From the NCBI RefSeq assembly GCF_017161445.1, contig NZ_CP071060.1:3906001-3970000 (forward strand): 64,000 nt of DNA. The letters run 5' to 3'. Both the position numbers and the translations under genes were made by a program. The stretch comes from Niveibacterium microcysteis. GTDB lineage: Bacteria; Pseudomonadota; Gammaproteobacteria; Burkholderiales; Rhodocyclaceae. The notes under the pieces are model-generated. The model saw only the letters and a program-made list of their open reading frames with translations. It was not told where the DNA came from and ran no database searches. Shown here one piece after another: positions 36,112 to 46,035 of the stretch. Numbering within the stretch: position 1 is the stretch's first letter; every line of letters starts with the position of its first letter.

Positions 36112-37905
36112 ATGTCGCACGATCGCGTTCCGCCCAGCCCGCACGCGGGCCTCACACGCCGCGAGTTTCTCTCGCTTGCCGGCGCAGCCGCCGTAACGAC
36201 ACCGCTTCTCGGCGGAGCGGAGCCAGCCGCGGCAGCAGCCCAGCCCGGCCACACGCCTAAGCCGCAACGCCGCGCAGGCAAGGCACCGAACATCCTGTTC
36301 GTGTTTACCGACCAGGAGCGCCACATCACGCAATGGCCCAAGGGCTACACGCTGCCCGGCCACGAGCAGCTCGCCAAGCGCGGGGTGCGCTTCGACCAGC
36401 ACTACTGCCCCGCGGTGATGTGCACCAGCTCGCGCGCGGTGCTGATGACAGGCCTGCAGACCGCCGACAACCGGATGTTCGAGAACGCGGACATGCCCTA
36501 CGTCGCAGCGCTCTCGACCAAGCTGCCGACGGTCGGCCACATGCTGCGCAAGGCGGGCTATTACACCGCCTACAAGGGAAAGTGGCATCTGAATGCTGCG
36601 TTCGACACCGAATCGCCCGACCGGCTGTTCACCAAGGAGATGGACGCCTACGGCTTCTCGGATTTCGTGTGGCCGGGCGATGTGCTGGTACACACACTGG
36701 GCGGCTACCACCATGACCACATGATCGCCGGCAGCGCGGTATCTTGGATGCGCGAGAAAGGTCAGGCGCTGCAGCAAGAGGGCAAGCCGTGGGCGCTGTT
36801 CGTGAGCCTGGTGAATCCGCACGACATCATGTACTTCAACACCGACGCCCCGGGCGAGCAGGTGCAGGACACCGGGCATCTGCTGATGCATGCAGCGCGC
36901 GCCCCGGAGCACCCCGCCTATCGCACGCGCTGGAACGCGCCGCTGCCCGCATCGCTGCATCAGCCGCTCGACGCCCCCGGCCGCCCCGGCGCGCACCGCG
37001 AGTTCCACCGCGCCTGGGGCTACACCCTGGGCACGATTCCGCCCGAGGCCGAACGCTGGCAGCGCTTCTCGGATTTCTACCTGAACTCGATCCGCTCGGT
37101 CGACGCGCAACTCAAGCGCATGCTCGACGAACTCGATGCGCTAGGGCTCAGCGACGACACCATCATCGTCTTCACCTCGGATCACGGCGAAATGGGCGGC
37201 GCCCATGGACTGCGTGGCAAAGGTCCCTTCGCCTATCAGGAGGCGATTCACCTGCCGATGTATGTGGCGCACCCCGACGTGCGCGGCGGACAGACCTGCA
37301 AGGCGCTGACCGGCCACATCGACATCGTGCCAACGCTGCTCTCGCTGGCCGGTATCGATGCCACCCACGCAAGTGAGCTCGCTGGGCGGCAGCTACCGGG
37401 CCGCGACTTCTCGCCGGCGCTTGCCAAGCCAGCAAGCGCTGCGGTGCATGCGGTGCGCGATGCGGTGCTCTTCACCTACAGCGGCATCGCCACCAACGAC
37501 AGCGAGGTCACACGCATCGTGTCCGAGGCCCGCGCAGCGGGCCAAGACCCGAAGGGCGCCATGGCCGCCGCCGGCTACCGGCCCAACCTGCGCAAGCGGG
37601 GCAGCCTGCGTGCGGCATTTGATGGCCGCTACAAGCTCACCCGATATTTCGCGCCGGTGGAGCGGCATCGCCCGGCGAATCTCGACGAGCTGTTCGCTCG
37701 CAACGATGTCGAGCTGTTTGACCTGCACACCGACCCTCACGAGATGCACAACCTGGCACTCGACCGCGCAAAACACGCTGGCGTGCTCGAAACGATGCGG
37801 GAGAAACTCGAACAGCAGATCCAACGCGAGATTGGCGTGGACGACGGTCGCGAGATGCCGGACTTTGACGGCATCCAATGGCAGATCGATCGGCTCGACC
37901 TCTAG
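36112..37905 (+). CDS. Tat-exported sulfatase
   Basis: A 597-residue alkaline-phosphatase-fold sulfatase. The N-terminus has a twin-arginine motif (TRREFLSLAGAAAV) followed by an Ala-rich cleavage region, so export in folded form is predicted. The core starts APNILFVFTDQERH (metal-binding Asp). The formylglycine site is C104 in CTSSR, a departure from the usual CxPxR at the third position. Later landmarks are GKWHLN, FTSDHGEMGGAHGLRGK and TDPHEMHNLA. The substrate is unknown. The ATG at 36112 has a GAGGAGA site. Confidence 0.9.
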   Translation: MSHDRVPPSPHAGLTRREFLSLAGAAAVTTPLLGGAEPAAAAAQPGHTPKPQRRAGKAPNILFVFTDQERHITQWPKGYTLPGHEQLAKRGVRFDQHYCPAVMCTSSRAVLMTGLQTADNRMFENADMPYVAALSTKLPTVGHMLRKAGYYTAYKGKWHLNAAFDTESPDRLFTKEMDAYGFSDFVWPGDVLVHTLGGYHHDHMIAGSAVSWMREKGQALQQEGKPWALFVSLVNPHDIMYFNTDAPGEQVQDTGHLLMHAARAPEHPAYRTRWNAPLPASLHQPLDAPGRPGAHREFHRAWGYTLGTIPPEAERWQRFSDFYLNSIRSVDAQLKRMLDELDALGLSDDTIIVFTSDHGEMGGAHGLRGKGPFAYQEAIHLPMYVAHPDVRGGQTCKALTGHIDIVPTLLSLAGIDATHASELAGRQLPGRDFSPALAKPASAAVHAVRDAVLFTYSGIATNDSEVTRIVSEARAAGQDPKGAMAAAGYRPNLRKRGSLRAAFDGRYKLTRYFAPVERHRPANLDELFARNDVELFDLHTDPHEMHNLALDRAKHAGVLETMREKLEQQIQREIGVDDGREMPDFDGIQWQIDRLDL

Positions 37906-38089
37906 ACGCGCCCGCCAGGCCCGAAGGCCGGCCGGGCACCGATCGCTGCCGTGGTTGCGATACGCGCTGGCCATCGGCAGTCGTTGGCGACTGGCTGGCC
38001 TTTCAGGCCGAATACAAGCACCGGCTCGCGCCTGAACCGCTCGATGCGCCCGGGTGGCGACGAGAAGTCGCCGCAACACTGGCAAGAAG

Positions 38090-38374
38090 TCAGAAAGGCA
38101 GGCGGCGCCTCGGCGGGTGTGTCGCTGCCTCGTCGGATTGGGATGACGCATCGGCGCGAACCGGCTTGCGCGGCAGATTCATCTGCTCACGCGCAAAGCG
38201 CACCCGCCCTTCCAGCACGCACCCCCGCATGCCAGGGTCGCAGACGGCACCCTGCACACGTTGGCAGATGTTGTCGACGTCGTGGGGACAGCTCCAGGCA
38301 CTCACGTTTGGCGCTCCGATAGTGATCCGGCGATTGAGGCAAGCCGCGCAATCGCCCACGATTATTGCACCCAT
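38090..38374 (-). CDS. Small cysteine-rich protein (94 aa)
   Basis: From the ATG at 38374 the frame encodes 94 residues with six cysteines in spaced pairs: GDCAACLN, SCPHDVDNIC and VCDPGMRGCVLEGRVRF. The ordered cysteines and the CVLEG...F segment look like a metal-binding or disulfide-rich small protein, and the opposite-strand reading is less protein-like. The C-terminal 35 residues are polar and Arg-rich. There is no clear ribosome-binding site and I cannot name a family. Confidence 0.42.
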   Translation of the reverse strand: MGAIIVGDCAACLNRRITIGAPNVSAWSCPHDVDNICQRVQGAVCDPGMRGCVLEGRVRFAREQMNLPRKPVRADASSQSDEAATHPPRRRLPF

Positions 38375-38441
38375 TGAAATCGCTTGGTCGCTACAGCGTT
38401 CGTCACAACGCGTTATCTGACCGACGCTCGTGGCGTGCACG

Positions 38442-38584
38442 CATGCCGCCTGTCGTGCTCACCCGGCTGCCAGAGCGTGGCCACCGGAGCGGCGTCGACC
38501 GCCAGGTGGGTCATGCAATGCACGACCAGGCACGCCGCGCGCGTAGCGATGCCCAACATCGTCGCGGGATCGCGCGGCAGCCGC
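38442..38584 (-). pseudogene. Decayed copy of the 3' end of a HutC-type regulator
   Basis: The minus-strand peptide RDPATMLGIATRAACLVVH...APVATLWQPGEHDRRHA mirrors the end of the intact HutC in this window (RDIATMLGIDTRAACLVLH...ASVATLWHPGEHYRLHA). The nucleotide match covers about 145 bases, corresponding to about 39665-39815. No HTH or upstream part of the gene is present, and the frame leads into unrelated sequence at both ends. It is a truncated duplicate, not a gene. Confidence 0.72.
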
Positions 38585-38633
38585 CTTTGTGATGCACCGA
38601 CACCGAGTGACCGGATCGAACGTTTCGCGCCCG

Positions 38634-39386
38634 CTACGCCGGGTCCCACGCGCCTTCGATCAATCGTTCGGTGATGAGCCTGCCATCGCGGACGGCAAAG
38701 CGCCCGATTGCGATGTGAGTCCGGAGCGCGGGGTCGATCGCCTTGAGCAGCGTCTGCTGCATCGCGAGTTTGTCGGGCCGCTGATCCTGAAGGGTACGCC
38801 TGAGGTATTCGGCGACGCGGATCAGGTACGGATCCTGCATTGCATTGAGGTGGGCTGCGCAGGCCTCGGCAACGGCCTTTTGATCCGGCAGCACGAGTCG
38901 CAGGAAGAACCAATGCAGGCACAGCGCAAATCCGTTGTGCTTTGAACTTTCGACCCAGGCCGCGTAGTCGCGCGCCCAAAGGGCCTCCGCTTCCGGGTAG
39001 GCGGCGATCTCCTCCGGCACGACGAACAAATGTTCGAGCGCGTTCTCGAGCAAGTAGATCGACTGGATCTCGGCGGCACTTGCCGAGGCCACCGGGAAGA
39101 ACTTCGGCACCGATTCAAGAACGTTTCGCTTCAGGTGAATCAGTTCGTGCGCGATGACGCGCGGGCTCAGCGCCGCGTGCGCAACGCGGATCGTGATCGC
39201 TTGCTGCACGTGATCAATGTCGAGCACCGCTGCGGCGTTGGCGAATGAGGGGTGGCGTTGCGCGAACGCTTCGTCGATCTCCTGCACACGTAGCGCGATG
39301 CCGGTTTGGGCGCGGACTTGCTGGGGAAGCTCGCGCAGCGCAAGCGGGATCGAGTTGAGGAACGCGGCGGGGAAGAAGTCCTGCAT
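38634..39386 (-). CDS. Putative zinc-dependent protease-like protein (HELIH motif)
   Basis: A 250-residue protein without a signal peptide. The central RVIAHELIHLKRN is an HExxH-type zinc site, followed at the expected distance by acidic residues in YLLENALEHLFVVPEE. The rest is helical (ALCLHWFFLRLVLPDQKAVAEACAAHL). It resembles uncharacterised DUF2268-like metallopeptidases, but the family call is loose. The ATG at 39386 (MQDFFPAAF) is chosen; an ATG at 39404 would add six residues. It lies between the hutC remnant and hutC. Confidence 0.68.
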   Translation of the reverse strand: MQDFFPAAFLNSIPLALRELPQQVRAQTGIALRVQEIDEAFAQRHPSFANAAAVLDIDHVQQAITIRVAHAALSPRVIAHELIHLKRNVLESVPKFFPVASASAAEIQSIYLLENALEHLFVVPEEIAAYPEAEALWARDYAAWVESSKHNGFALCLHWFFLRLVLPDQKAVAEACAAHLNAMQDPYLIRVAEYLRRTLQDQRPDKLAMQQTLLKAIDPALRTHIAIGRFAVRDGRLITERLIEGAWDPA

Positions 39387-39628
39387 TGCGGAGGGCGGGC
39401 ACACAGGCGGTGAAATGAGGCGGAATCGCGCGAGCCCGGTTCGCAGGGGGCGAGTCTAGCATCGCCTATCCAGATGCTTGATACGCACGCCCACGGGTCA
39501 GGCGCCGACGCTGGCCCAGTCCGCTAGATCACCCTTGTGGACGCGTCACTGAGCCGCGCGGACTGGCCGTCCCGCCTGAACGGGTTCGCCGACCTCTACC
39601 CCGCGCGGCGTGCGCGCCTGCTGTTGAT

Positions 39629-40363
39629 TCAGCGCCGCCGCTCCCCCTGCTCCACATCAATCACTGCATGCAACCGATAGTGCTCGCCCGGGTGCCAGAG
39701 CGTCGCAACCGAAGCAACGCCATCCGCCCCGCGGGTCACGCGGTGCAAGACCAGGCAGGCAGCGCGCGTATCGATACCCAGCATCGTCGCGATATCGCGC
39801 GGCGCCGGCCGCGCTTCAACCGTGAGGCGCGCACTGGCAAGCGGCGCAACGCGCGAGAGATAGGCATTCGGCGTTTCAGCGGAGAAATCCAGGCGCAGGT
39901 AGTCCGGCGCCAGCGCCGCATTGACCCAGCGATCCTCCACCTGGATCGGGCGGCCGTCTTCGCGATGCACCAGCACCGAGTGAAACAACGGCGCGCCGAC
40001 TGGTAAAGCAAATGCATCGGCCAAGGCGCCGTCGGCCTGGCCGCGCGCGAGGCTCACCAGCGCTGCGGTATGCGTGTGGCCGCGCGCGGCAATGTCCTCA
40101 GCAATGTTGCGGATCTCCAGCAGCGGCGCATCGACCCGTGGTGGCGCAACGAAGGTGCCGGCGCCGCGGGTACGGGTCAGCACGCCGGCATCGGTCAGCT
40201 CGCGCAACGCGCGGTTCACCGTCATCCGTGCCACGCCGAAGTCGCGCGCCAGCCCTTCCTCGGGCGGGATCGCCTCGCCCACCTGCCATTCGCCGGCGCG
40301 GATGCGGGCAAGCAGCTCGTCCTTGATCTGCTGGTAGCGGGGCGGGGTACGCGGTGTCGTCAT
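39629..40363 (-). CDS. hutC: Histidine utilization repressor HutC (GntR family)
   Basis: A 244-residue GntR/HutC-type repressor. The winged helix lies at about residues 8-75 (LLARIRAGEWQVGEAIPPEE, ARDFGVARMTVNRALRELT, GVLTRTRGAGTFVAPP) and the UTRA effector domain at about 90-235. HutC is released from DNA by urocanate. It is divergent from hutU, and two copies of its probable operator lie in the shared gap. The ATG at 40363 is used; an upstream frame to 40456 covers operator sequence. Confidence 0.95.
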   Translation of the reverse strand: MTTPRTPPRYQQIKDELLARIRAGEWQVGEAIPPEEGLARDFGVARMTVNRALRELTDAGVLTRTRGAGTFVAPPRVDAPLLEIRNIAEDIAARGHTHTAALVSLARGQADGALADAFALPVGAPLFHSVLVHREDGRPIQVEDRWVNAALAPDYLRLDFSAETPNAYLSRVAPLASARLTVEARPAPRDIATMLGIDTRAACLVLHRVTRGADGVASVATLWHPGEHYRLHAVIDVEQGERRR

Positions 40364-40428
40364 CGATCGGATTCCGGAGGGAGCGCCGCCGTCCGGGCCC
40401 GGATCGGTTCGTCGGTGGCGCGCTTTAA

Positions 40429-40440
40429 TTGTATAGACAA
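40429..40440. promoter_or_regulatory. HutC operator candidate 1
   Basis: TTGTATAGACAA, an imperfect palindrome with TTGT/ACAA ends. It is followed by CTCTTGC, and together these repeat almost exactly 43 bases downstream. It lies just upstream of the predicted -35 box of hutU. Confidence 0.65.
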
Positions 40441-40443
40441 CTC

Positions 40444-40472
40444 TTGCGCAAAGCACCTTCCTGCGCTACAAA
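40444..40472 (+). promoter_or_regulatory. Predicted sigma-70 promoter of hutUHGI
   Basis: TTGCGC and TACAAA are separated by 17 bases, and the element lies exactly between the two operator candidates, so repressor binding at either would block it. The hexamers are only moderate matches to consensus. Confidence 0.5.
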
Positions 40473-40484
40473 TGTATAGACAAC
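40473..40484. promoter_or_regulatory. HutC operator candidate 2
   Basis: TGTATAGACAAC followed by TTTTGC, the second copy of the direct repeat (first copy starts at 40430). It lies immediately downstream of the predicted -10 box and 22 bases before the hutU ATG. Confidence 0.65.
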
Positions 40485-40506
40485 TTTTGCAGTCGCGGAG
40501 TACCTC

Positions 40507-42228
<1,722 letters not shown>

Positions 42229-42253
42229 CCTGCATCCCACACTGGATTTCGAC

Positions 42254-43798
42254 ATGACCAAGACCATCACCCTCGTCCCCGGCCAGATCACGATGCCGCA
42301 ACTGCGCGCGGTGTGGGACGGCAGCGCCCGCCTCGCGCTGGACCCCGCCGCCTGGGGCCCGGTGCACGCCTCGGCCGCCGCGGTCCGCACCATCGTGGAA
42401 GCCGGCAAGCCCGCCTACGGCATCAATACCGGCTTCGGCAAGCTCGCCAACACGCACATCGCGGAAGACCAGCTCGAAGCGCTGCAGACCAACCTGATCC
42501 GCTCGCATTCGGTGGGCGTCGGCCCGCTGATGGACGACGACGTCGTACGCCTGATCCTCGCGATGAAGATCGCGAGCCTCGCGCGCGGCTTCTCGGGCAT
42601 CCGCCCGCTGGTGCTGGAAACGATGCTCGAGGCCTACAACGCCGGCATCCTGCCCTGCATCCCGAGCAAGGGTTCGGTCGGCGCTTCGGGTGACCTCGCG
42701 CCGCTGTCGCACATGACGCTGGCGCTGATGGGCGAAGGCCGCGTGCGGGTGGACGGCGTCGAACGCAACGCGGCCGACGCGCTGGGCGAAGCCGGCATCA
42801 CGCCGATCCAGCTCGCGGCGAAGGAAGGTCTGGCGCTGATCAACGGCACGCAGGCCTCGACCGCGCTGACCCTGCAAGGCCTGTTCCTCGCCGAGCGTGT
42901 GTTCGCCGCAGCGATTGCAGCCGGCGCGATGTCGGTGGACGCCGCGCGCGGCTCCGACGCGCCCTTCGACGCCCGCATCCACGAAGTGCGCGGCCAGCCG
43001 GGGCAGATCGCCGTCGCCGCGCGCTACCGCGAACTGCTCGCCGGTTCCGAGATCCGTCAGTCGCATCTGACCAACGACGACCGCGTGCAGGACCCCTACT
43101 CGCTGCGCTGCCAGCCGCAGGTGATGGGCGCATGTCTGGACCTGCTGCGCGGCGCGGTCACCACGCTGACGATCGAAGCCAATGCGGTCTCCGACAACCC
43201 GCTGCTCTTCGAGCACGAAGGCCACTGGTCGGTGCTCTCGGGCGGCAACTTCCATGCGGAGCCGGTGGCCTTTGCGGCAGACACGCTTGCGCTCGCGATC
43301 GCCGAGATCGGCGCGCTGTCCGAACGCCGCATCGCGCTGCTGATCGACGCCTCGCTCTCCGGCCTGCCGGCCTTCCTGATCCCGAACCCCGGCCTGCACT
43401 CGGGCTTCATGATCGCGCACGTCACCGCCGCGGCATTGGCATCGGAGAACAAGTCGCTTGCTCACCCGGCCAGCGTCGACAGCCTGCCCACCTCGGCGAA
43501 CCAGGAAGACCACGTCTCGATGGCCACCTTCGCCGGCCGGCGCCTGACCGACATGGCGAAGAACACCGCGCACATCGTCGGCATCGAGTTGCTCGCCGCC
43601 GCGCAGGGCATCGACTTCCATCGCGCGATGAAGACCTCGGTGCCGCTGGAAAAGGTGCATGCGCAACTGCGCGCCGAGGTGCCCTTCCATTCGGACGACC
43701 GCTACCTCGCACCCGATCTGGAAGCCGCGCAGCGCATGGTGCTCTCCGGCATCTTCGATCACGCGGCACACGATCTCCTGCCATCCATCGAGGGCTGA
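42254..43798 (+). CDS. hutH: Histidine ammonia-lyase
   Basis: Deaminates histidine to urocanate, the first step of the pathway. The 514-residue protein carries the MIO-cofactor triad Ala-Ser-Gly in [14 protein letters not shown] and the [11 protein letters not shown] motif. NLRFHAEPVA is replaced here by [14 protein letters not shown], as is normal for the family. It lies between hutU and hutG in the same operon. Confidence 0.98.
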   Translation: MTKTITLVPGQITMPQLRAVWDGSARLALDPAAWGPVHASAAAVRTIVEAGKPAYGINTGFGKLANTHIAEDQLEALQTNLIRSHSVGVGPLMDDDVVRLILAMKIASLARGFSGIRPLVLETMLEAYNAGILPCIPSKGSVGASGDLAPLSHMTLALMGEGRVRVDGVERNAADALGEAGITPIQLAAKEGLALINGTQASTALTLQGLFLAERVFAAAIAAGAMSVDAARGSDAPFDARIHEVRGQPGQIAVAARYRELLAGSEIRQSHLTNDDRVQDPYSLRCQPQVMGACLDLLRGAVTTLTIEANAVSDNPLLFEHEGHWSVLSGGNFHAEPVAFAADTLALAIAEIGALSERRIALLIDASLSGLPAFLIPNPGLHSGFMIAHVTAAALASENKSLAHPASVDSLPTSANQEDHVSMATFAGRRLTDMAKNTAHIVGIELLAAAQGIDFHRAMKTSVPLEKVHAQLRAEVPFHSDDRYLAPDLEAAQRMVLSGIFDHAAHDLLPSIEG

Positions 43799-43801
43799 AC
43801 C

Positions 43802-44776
43802 ATGAGCACCGAGGGCGTACGGCATACCGGCTTCGACACGGCCATCTGGCAGGGCCGCGAAGACTCGCACGAAGCGCACTTCAGCCAGCGCTGGCATGAG
43901 GCGGTGCAGCCGCTGGGCGATGCCACGCAGCGCCATGGCGTCGCGCTGCTCGGTTTCGCCTGCGACGCCGGCGTGCGCCGCAACCTCGGCCGCCCGGATG
44001 CTGCCGCCGGCCCCACCGCACTGCGTCGCGCGCTGGCCAACGTCGCACTCGCCGAGGCCTCGGTGCTCTACGACGCCGGCGACGTGCATTGCGACGGTGA
44101 CGCGCTCGAAGCGGCGCAGGCCCACTACGCAGGCGAAATCGCGAAACTGATCGAGCGCGGCCACCTGCCGATCGGGCTCGGCGGCGGTCACGAGATCGCC
44201 TTCGGCAGCTTCATGGGGCTGGCCACCGCGCTGAAGAAGCGCAGCAGCGAAACGCCGCGCATCGGCATTCTGAACTTCGACGCGCACTTCGACCTGCGCG
44301 CCGCGGATCGCGCCAGCTCCGGCACCCCGTTCCGGCAGATCGCCGAGACCTGCGCGGCGCAAACCTGGCCCTTCCACTACACCGTCTTCGGCATCTCGCG
44401 CTTCGCCAACACCGCCGCGCTGTTCGAGCGCGCCAAGCAGCTGGGCGTACGCTGGATGCTGGATGAAGAGCTGGGCGCTGCGAAGCTCCACGCCGCGCTC
44501 GCTGCGCTGCACGCCTTCCTCGCGCAAGTCGACCACCTGTACCTGACGATCTGCCTCGACGTGCTGCCGCCCGGCCTCGCACCCGGCGTCTCGGCGCCCT
44601 CGTCGCATGGCGTCGCCATGGAAGTCATCGAACCCCTGATCGACGCGGCGGTCGCCAGCGGCAAGCTGCGCCTCGCCGACATCGCGGAGCTGAACCCCGC
44701 GCAGGACATCGACGCCCACACCGCGCGGGTCGCCGCACGGCTGGTTGCCCGCATCGCCGCGGGGGCGCATCCGTGA
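43802..44776 (+). CDS. hutG: Formimidoylglutamase (formiminoglutamase), arginase family
   Basis: Splits N-formimidoyl-glutamate into glutamate and formamide, the single-step ending of the pathway. The 324-residue protein shows the two-manganese ligands of the arginase fold: [18 protein letters not shown] and the [20 protein letters not shown] segment. No hutF (deiminase) gene is in the window, consistent with this one-step route. Its TGA overlaps the GTG start of hutI. Confidence 0.95.
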   Translation: MSTEGVRHTGFDTAIWQGREDSHEAHFSQRWHEAVQPLGDATQRHGVALLGFACDAGVRRNLGRPDAAAGPTALRRALANVALAEASVLYDAGDVHCDGDALEAAQAHYAGEIAKLIERGHLPIGLGGGHEIAFGSFMGLATALKKRSSETPRIGILNFDAHFDLRAADRASSGTPFRQIAETCAAQTWPFHYTVFGISRFANTAALFERAKQLGVRWMLDEELGAAKLHAALAALHAFLAQVDHLYLTICLDVLPPGLAPGVSAPSSHGVAMEVIEPLIDAAVASGKLRLADIAELNPAQDIDAHTARVAARLVARIAAGAHP

Positions 44777-45990
44777 GCGACGCGCCGGTCCGGGACGGAC
44801 TGCTGCGCAACGTCCATCTCGCGAGCTTCGTCGGTGAGGGCTACGGCACGGTCCGCAACGCCGCACTTGCGTGGCGCGACGGCACCATCGCCTGGCTCGG
44901 GCCGGAAGCTGAGCTGCCCGCCGAATTCAGCGCGCTGCCGCCCCACGACGGCGCCGGCGGCTGGCTGACGCCGGGGCTGATCGATTGCCACACTCACCTC
45001 GTCTACGCCGGCAACCGCGCCAACGAATTCGAGGCCCGGCTCAACGGCGCGAGCTACGAAGACATCGCCCGCGCCGGTGGCGGCATCCTCTCCACGGTGC
45101 GTGCGACACGTGCGGCCGACGAAGACGCGCTGCTCGCCGCCGGCCTGCCGCGCGTCGATGCGCTGCTGGCCGAAGGTGTCACCACGCTGGAGATCAAATC
45201 CGGCTACGGGCTGGACCTGCCCAGCGAACGCAAGATGCTGCGCGTCGCGCGCCGCATCGGCGAGTTGCGCGGCATCACCGTGCGCACCACCTTCCTCGGC
45301 GCCCACGCGCTGCCGCCGGAGTTCGCCGGCGAGGCCGATGCGTACATCGACCACCTCTGCACCGCGATGCTGCCCGCGCTCGCCAGCGAAGGCCTGGTCG
45401 ACGCGGTCGACGCCTTCTGCGAGCGCATCGCCTTCACGCCCGAGCAGACCGCCCGCGTGTTCGACGCCGCCGCGAAGCTCGGCCTGCCGGTGAAGCTGCA
45501 CGCTGAGCAGCTCTCGGATCAGGGCGGCGCCGCGCTGGTCGCACGCTACCGCGGCCTCTCCGCGGATCATCTCGAATGGCTGTCGGACGACGGCATCGCC
45601 GCGATGAAAGCGGTCGGCACCATCGCCGTACTGCTGCCCGGCGCCTTCTACTGCCTGCGCGAAACCAGGCTGCCGCCGATCGCCGCGCTGCGCGACGCCG
45701 GCGTGCCGATGGCCGTCGCCACCGACGCCAACCCCGGCACCTCGCCGCTGACCTCGCTGTTGCTCGCGGCGAATATGGCCTGCACGCTGTTCCGCCTGAC
45801 CCCGCAGGACGCGCTTGCCGGCATCACGCGCGAAGCCGCGCGTGCGCTGGGCCTCGCGGACCGTGGCACGCTCGCGATTGGCCAGCGCGCAGATTTCGCG
45901 CTATGGCGAATCGGAGAGCCGGCGGCGTTGGCCTACGCGCTCGGTGCGCGACCACTGGCCGCTTGCTGGATCGGCGGCATCAAGCGCTGA
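44773..45990 (+). CDS. hutI: Imidazolonepropionase
   Basis: Hydrolyses imidazolonepropionate to formimidoyl-glutamate. The 405-residue amidohydrolase has the metal motif [11 protein letters not shown], the EIKSGYGLD active-site stretch, [12 protein letters not shown] and the terminal TDANPGTSP. The start is the GTG at 44773 overlapping the hutG stop (GTGA), implying tight coupling. It ends the hut operon; polA converges on it 45 bases further. Confidence 0.97.
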   Translation: MSDAPVRDGLLRNVHLASFVGEGYGTVRNAALAWRDGTIAWLGPEAELPAEFSALPPHDGAGGWLTPGLIDCHTHLVYAGNRANEFEARLNGASYEDIARAGGGILSTVRATRAADEDALLAAGLPRVDALLAEGVTTLEIKSGYGLDLPSERKMLRVARRIGELRGITVRTTFLGAHALPPEFAGEADAYIDHLCTAMLPALASEGLVDAVDAFCERIAFTPEQTARVFDAAAKLGLPVKLHAEQLSDQGGAALVARYRGLSADHLEWLSDDGIAAMKAVGTIAVLLPGAFYCLRETRLPPIAALRDAGVPMAVATDANPGTSPLTSLLLAANMACTLFRLTPQDALAGITREAARALGLADRGTLAIGQRADFALWRIGEPAALAYALGARPLAACWIGGIKR

Positions 45991-46035
45991 ACGCCCCCAG
46001 TAGAGACGCGCCAGTTTTCCTTATCGCGCGAAGCG

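Noticed and set aside
37878..38420. 180-codon plus-strand frame after the sulfatase
   Set aside because: Overlaps the sulfatase end and lies opposite the cysteine-rich frame; its translation has no coherent fold or motif and no ribosome-binding site.
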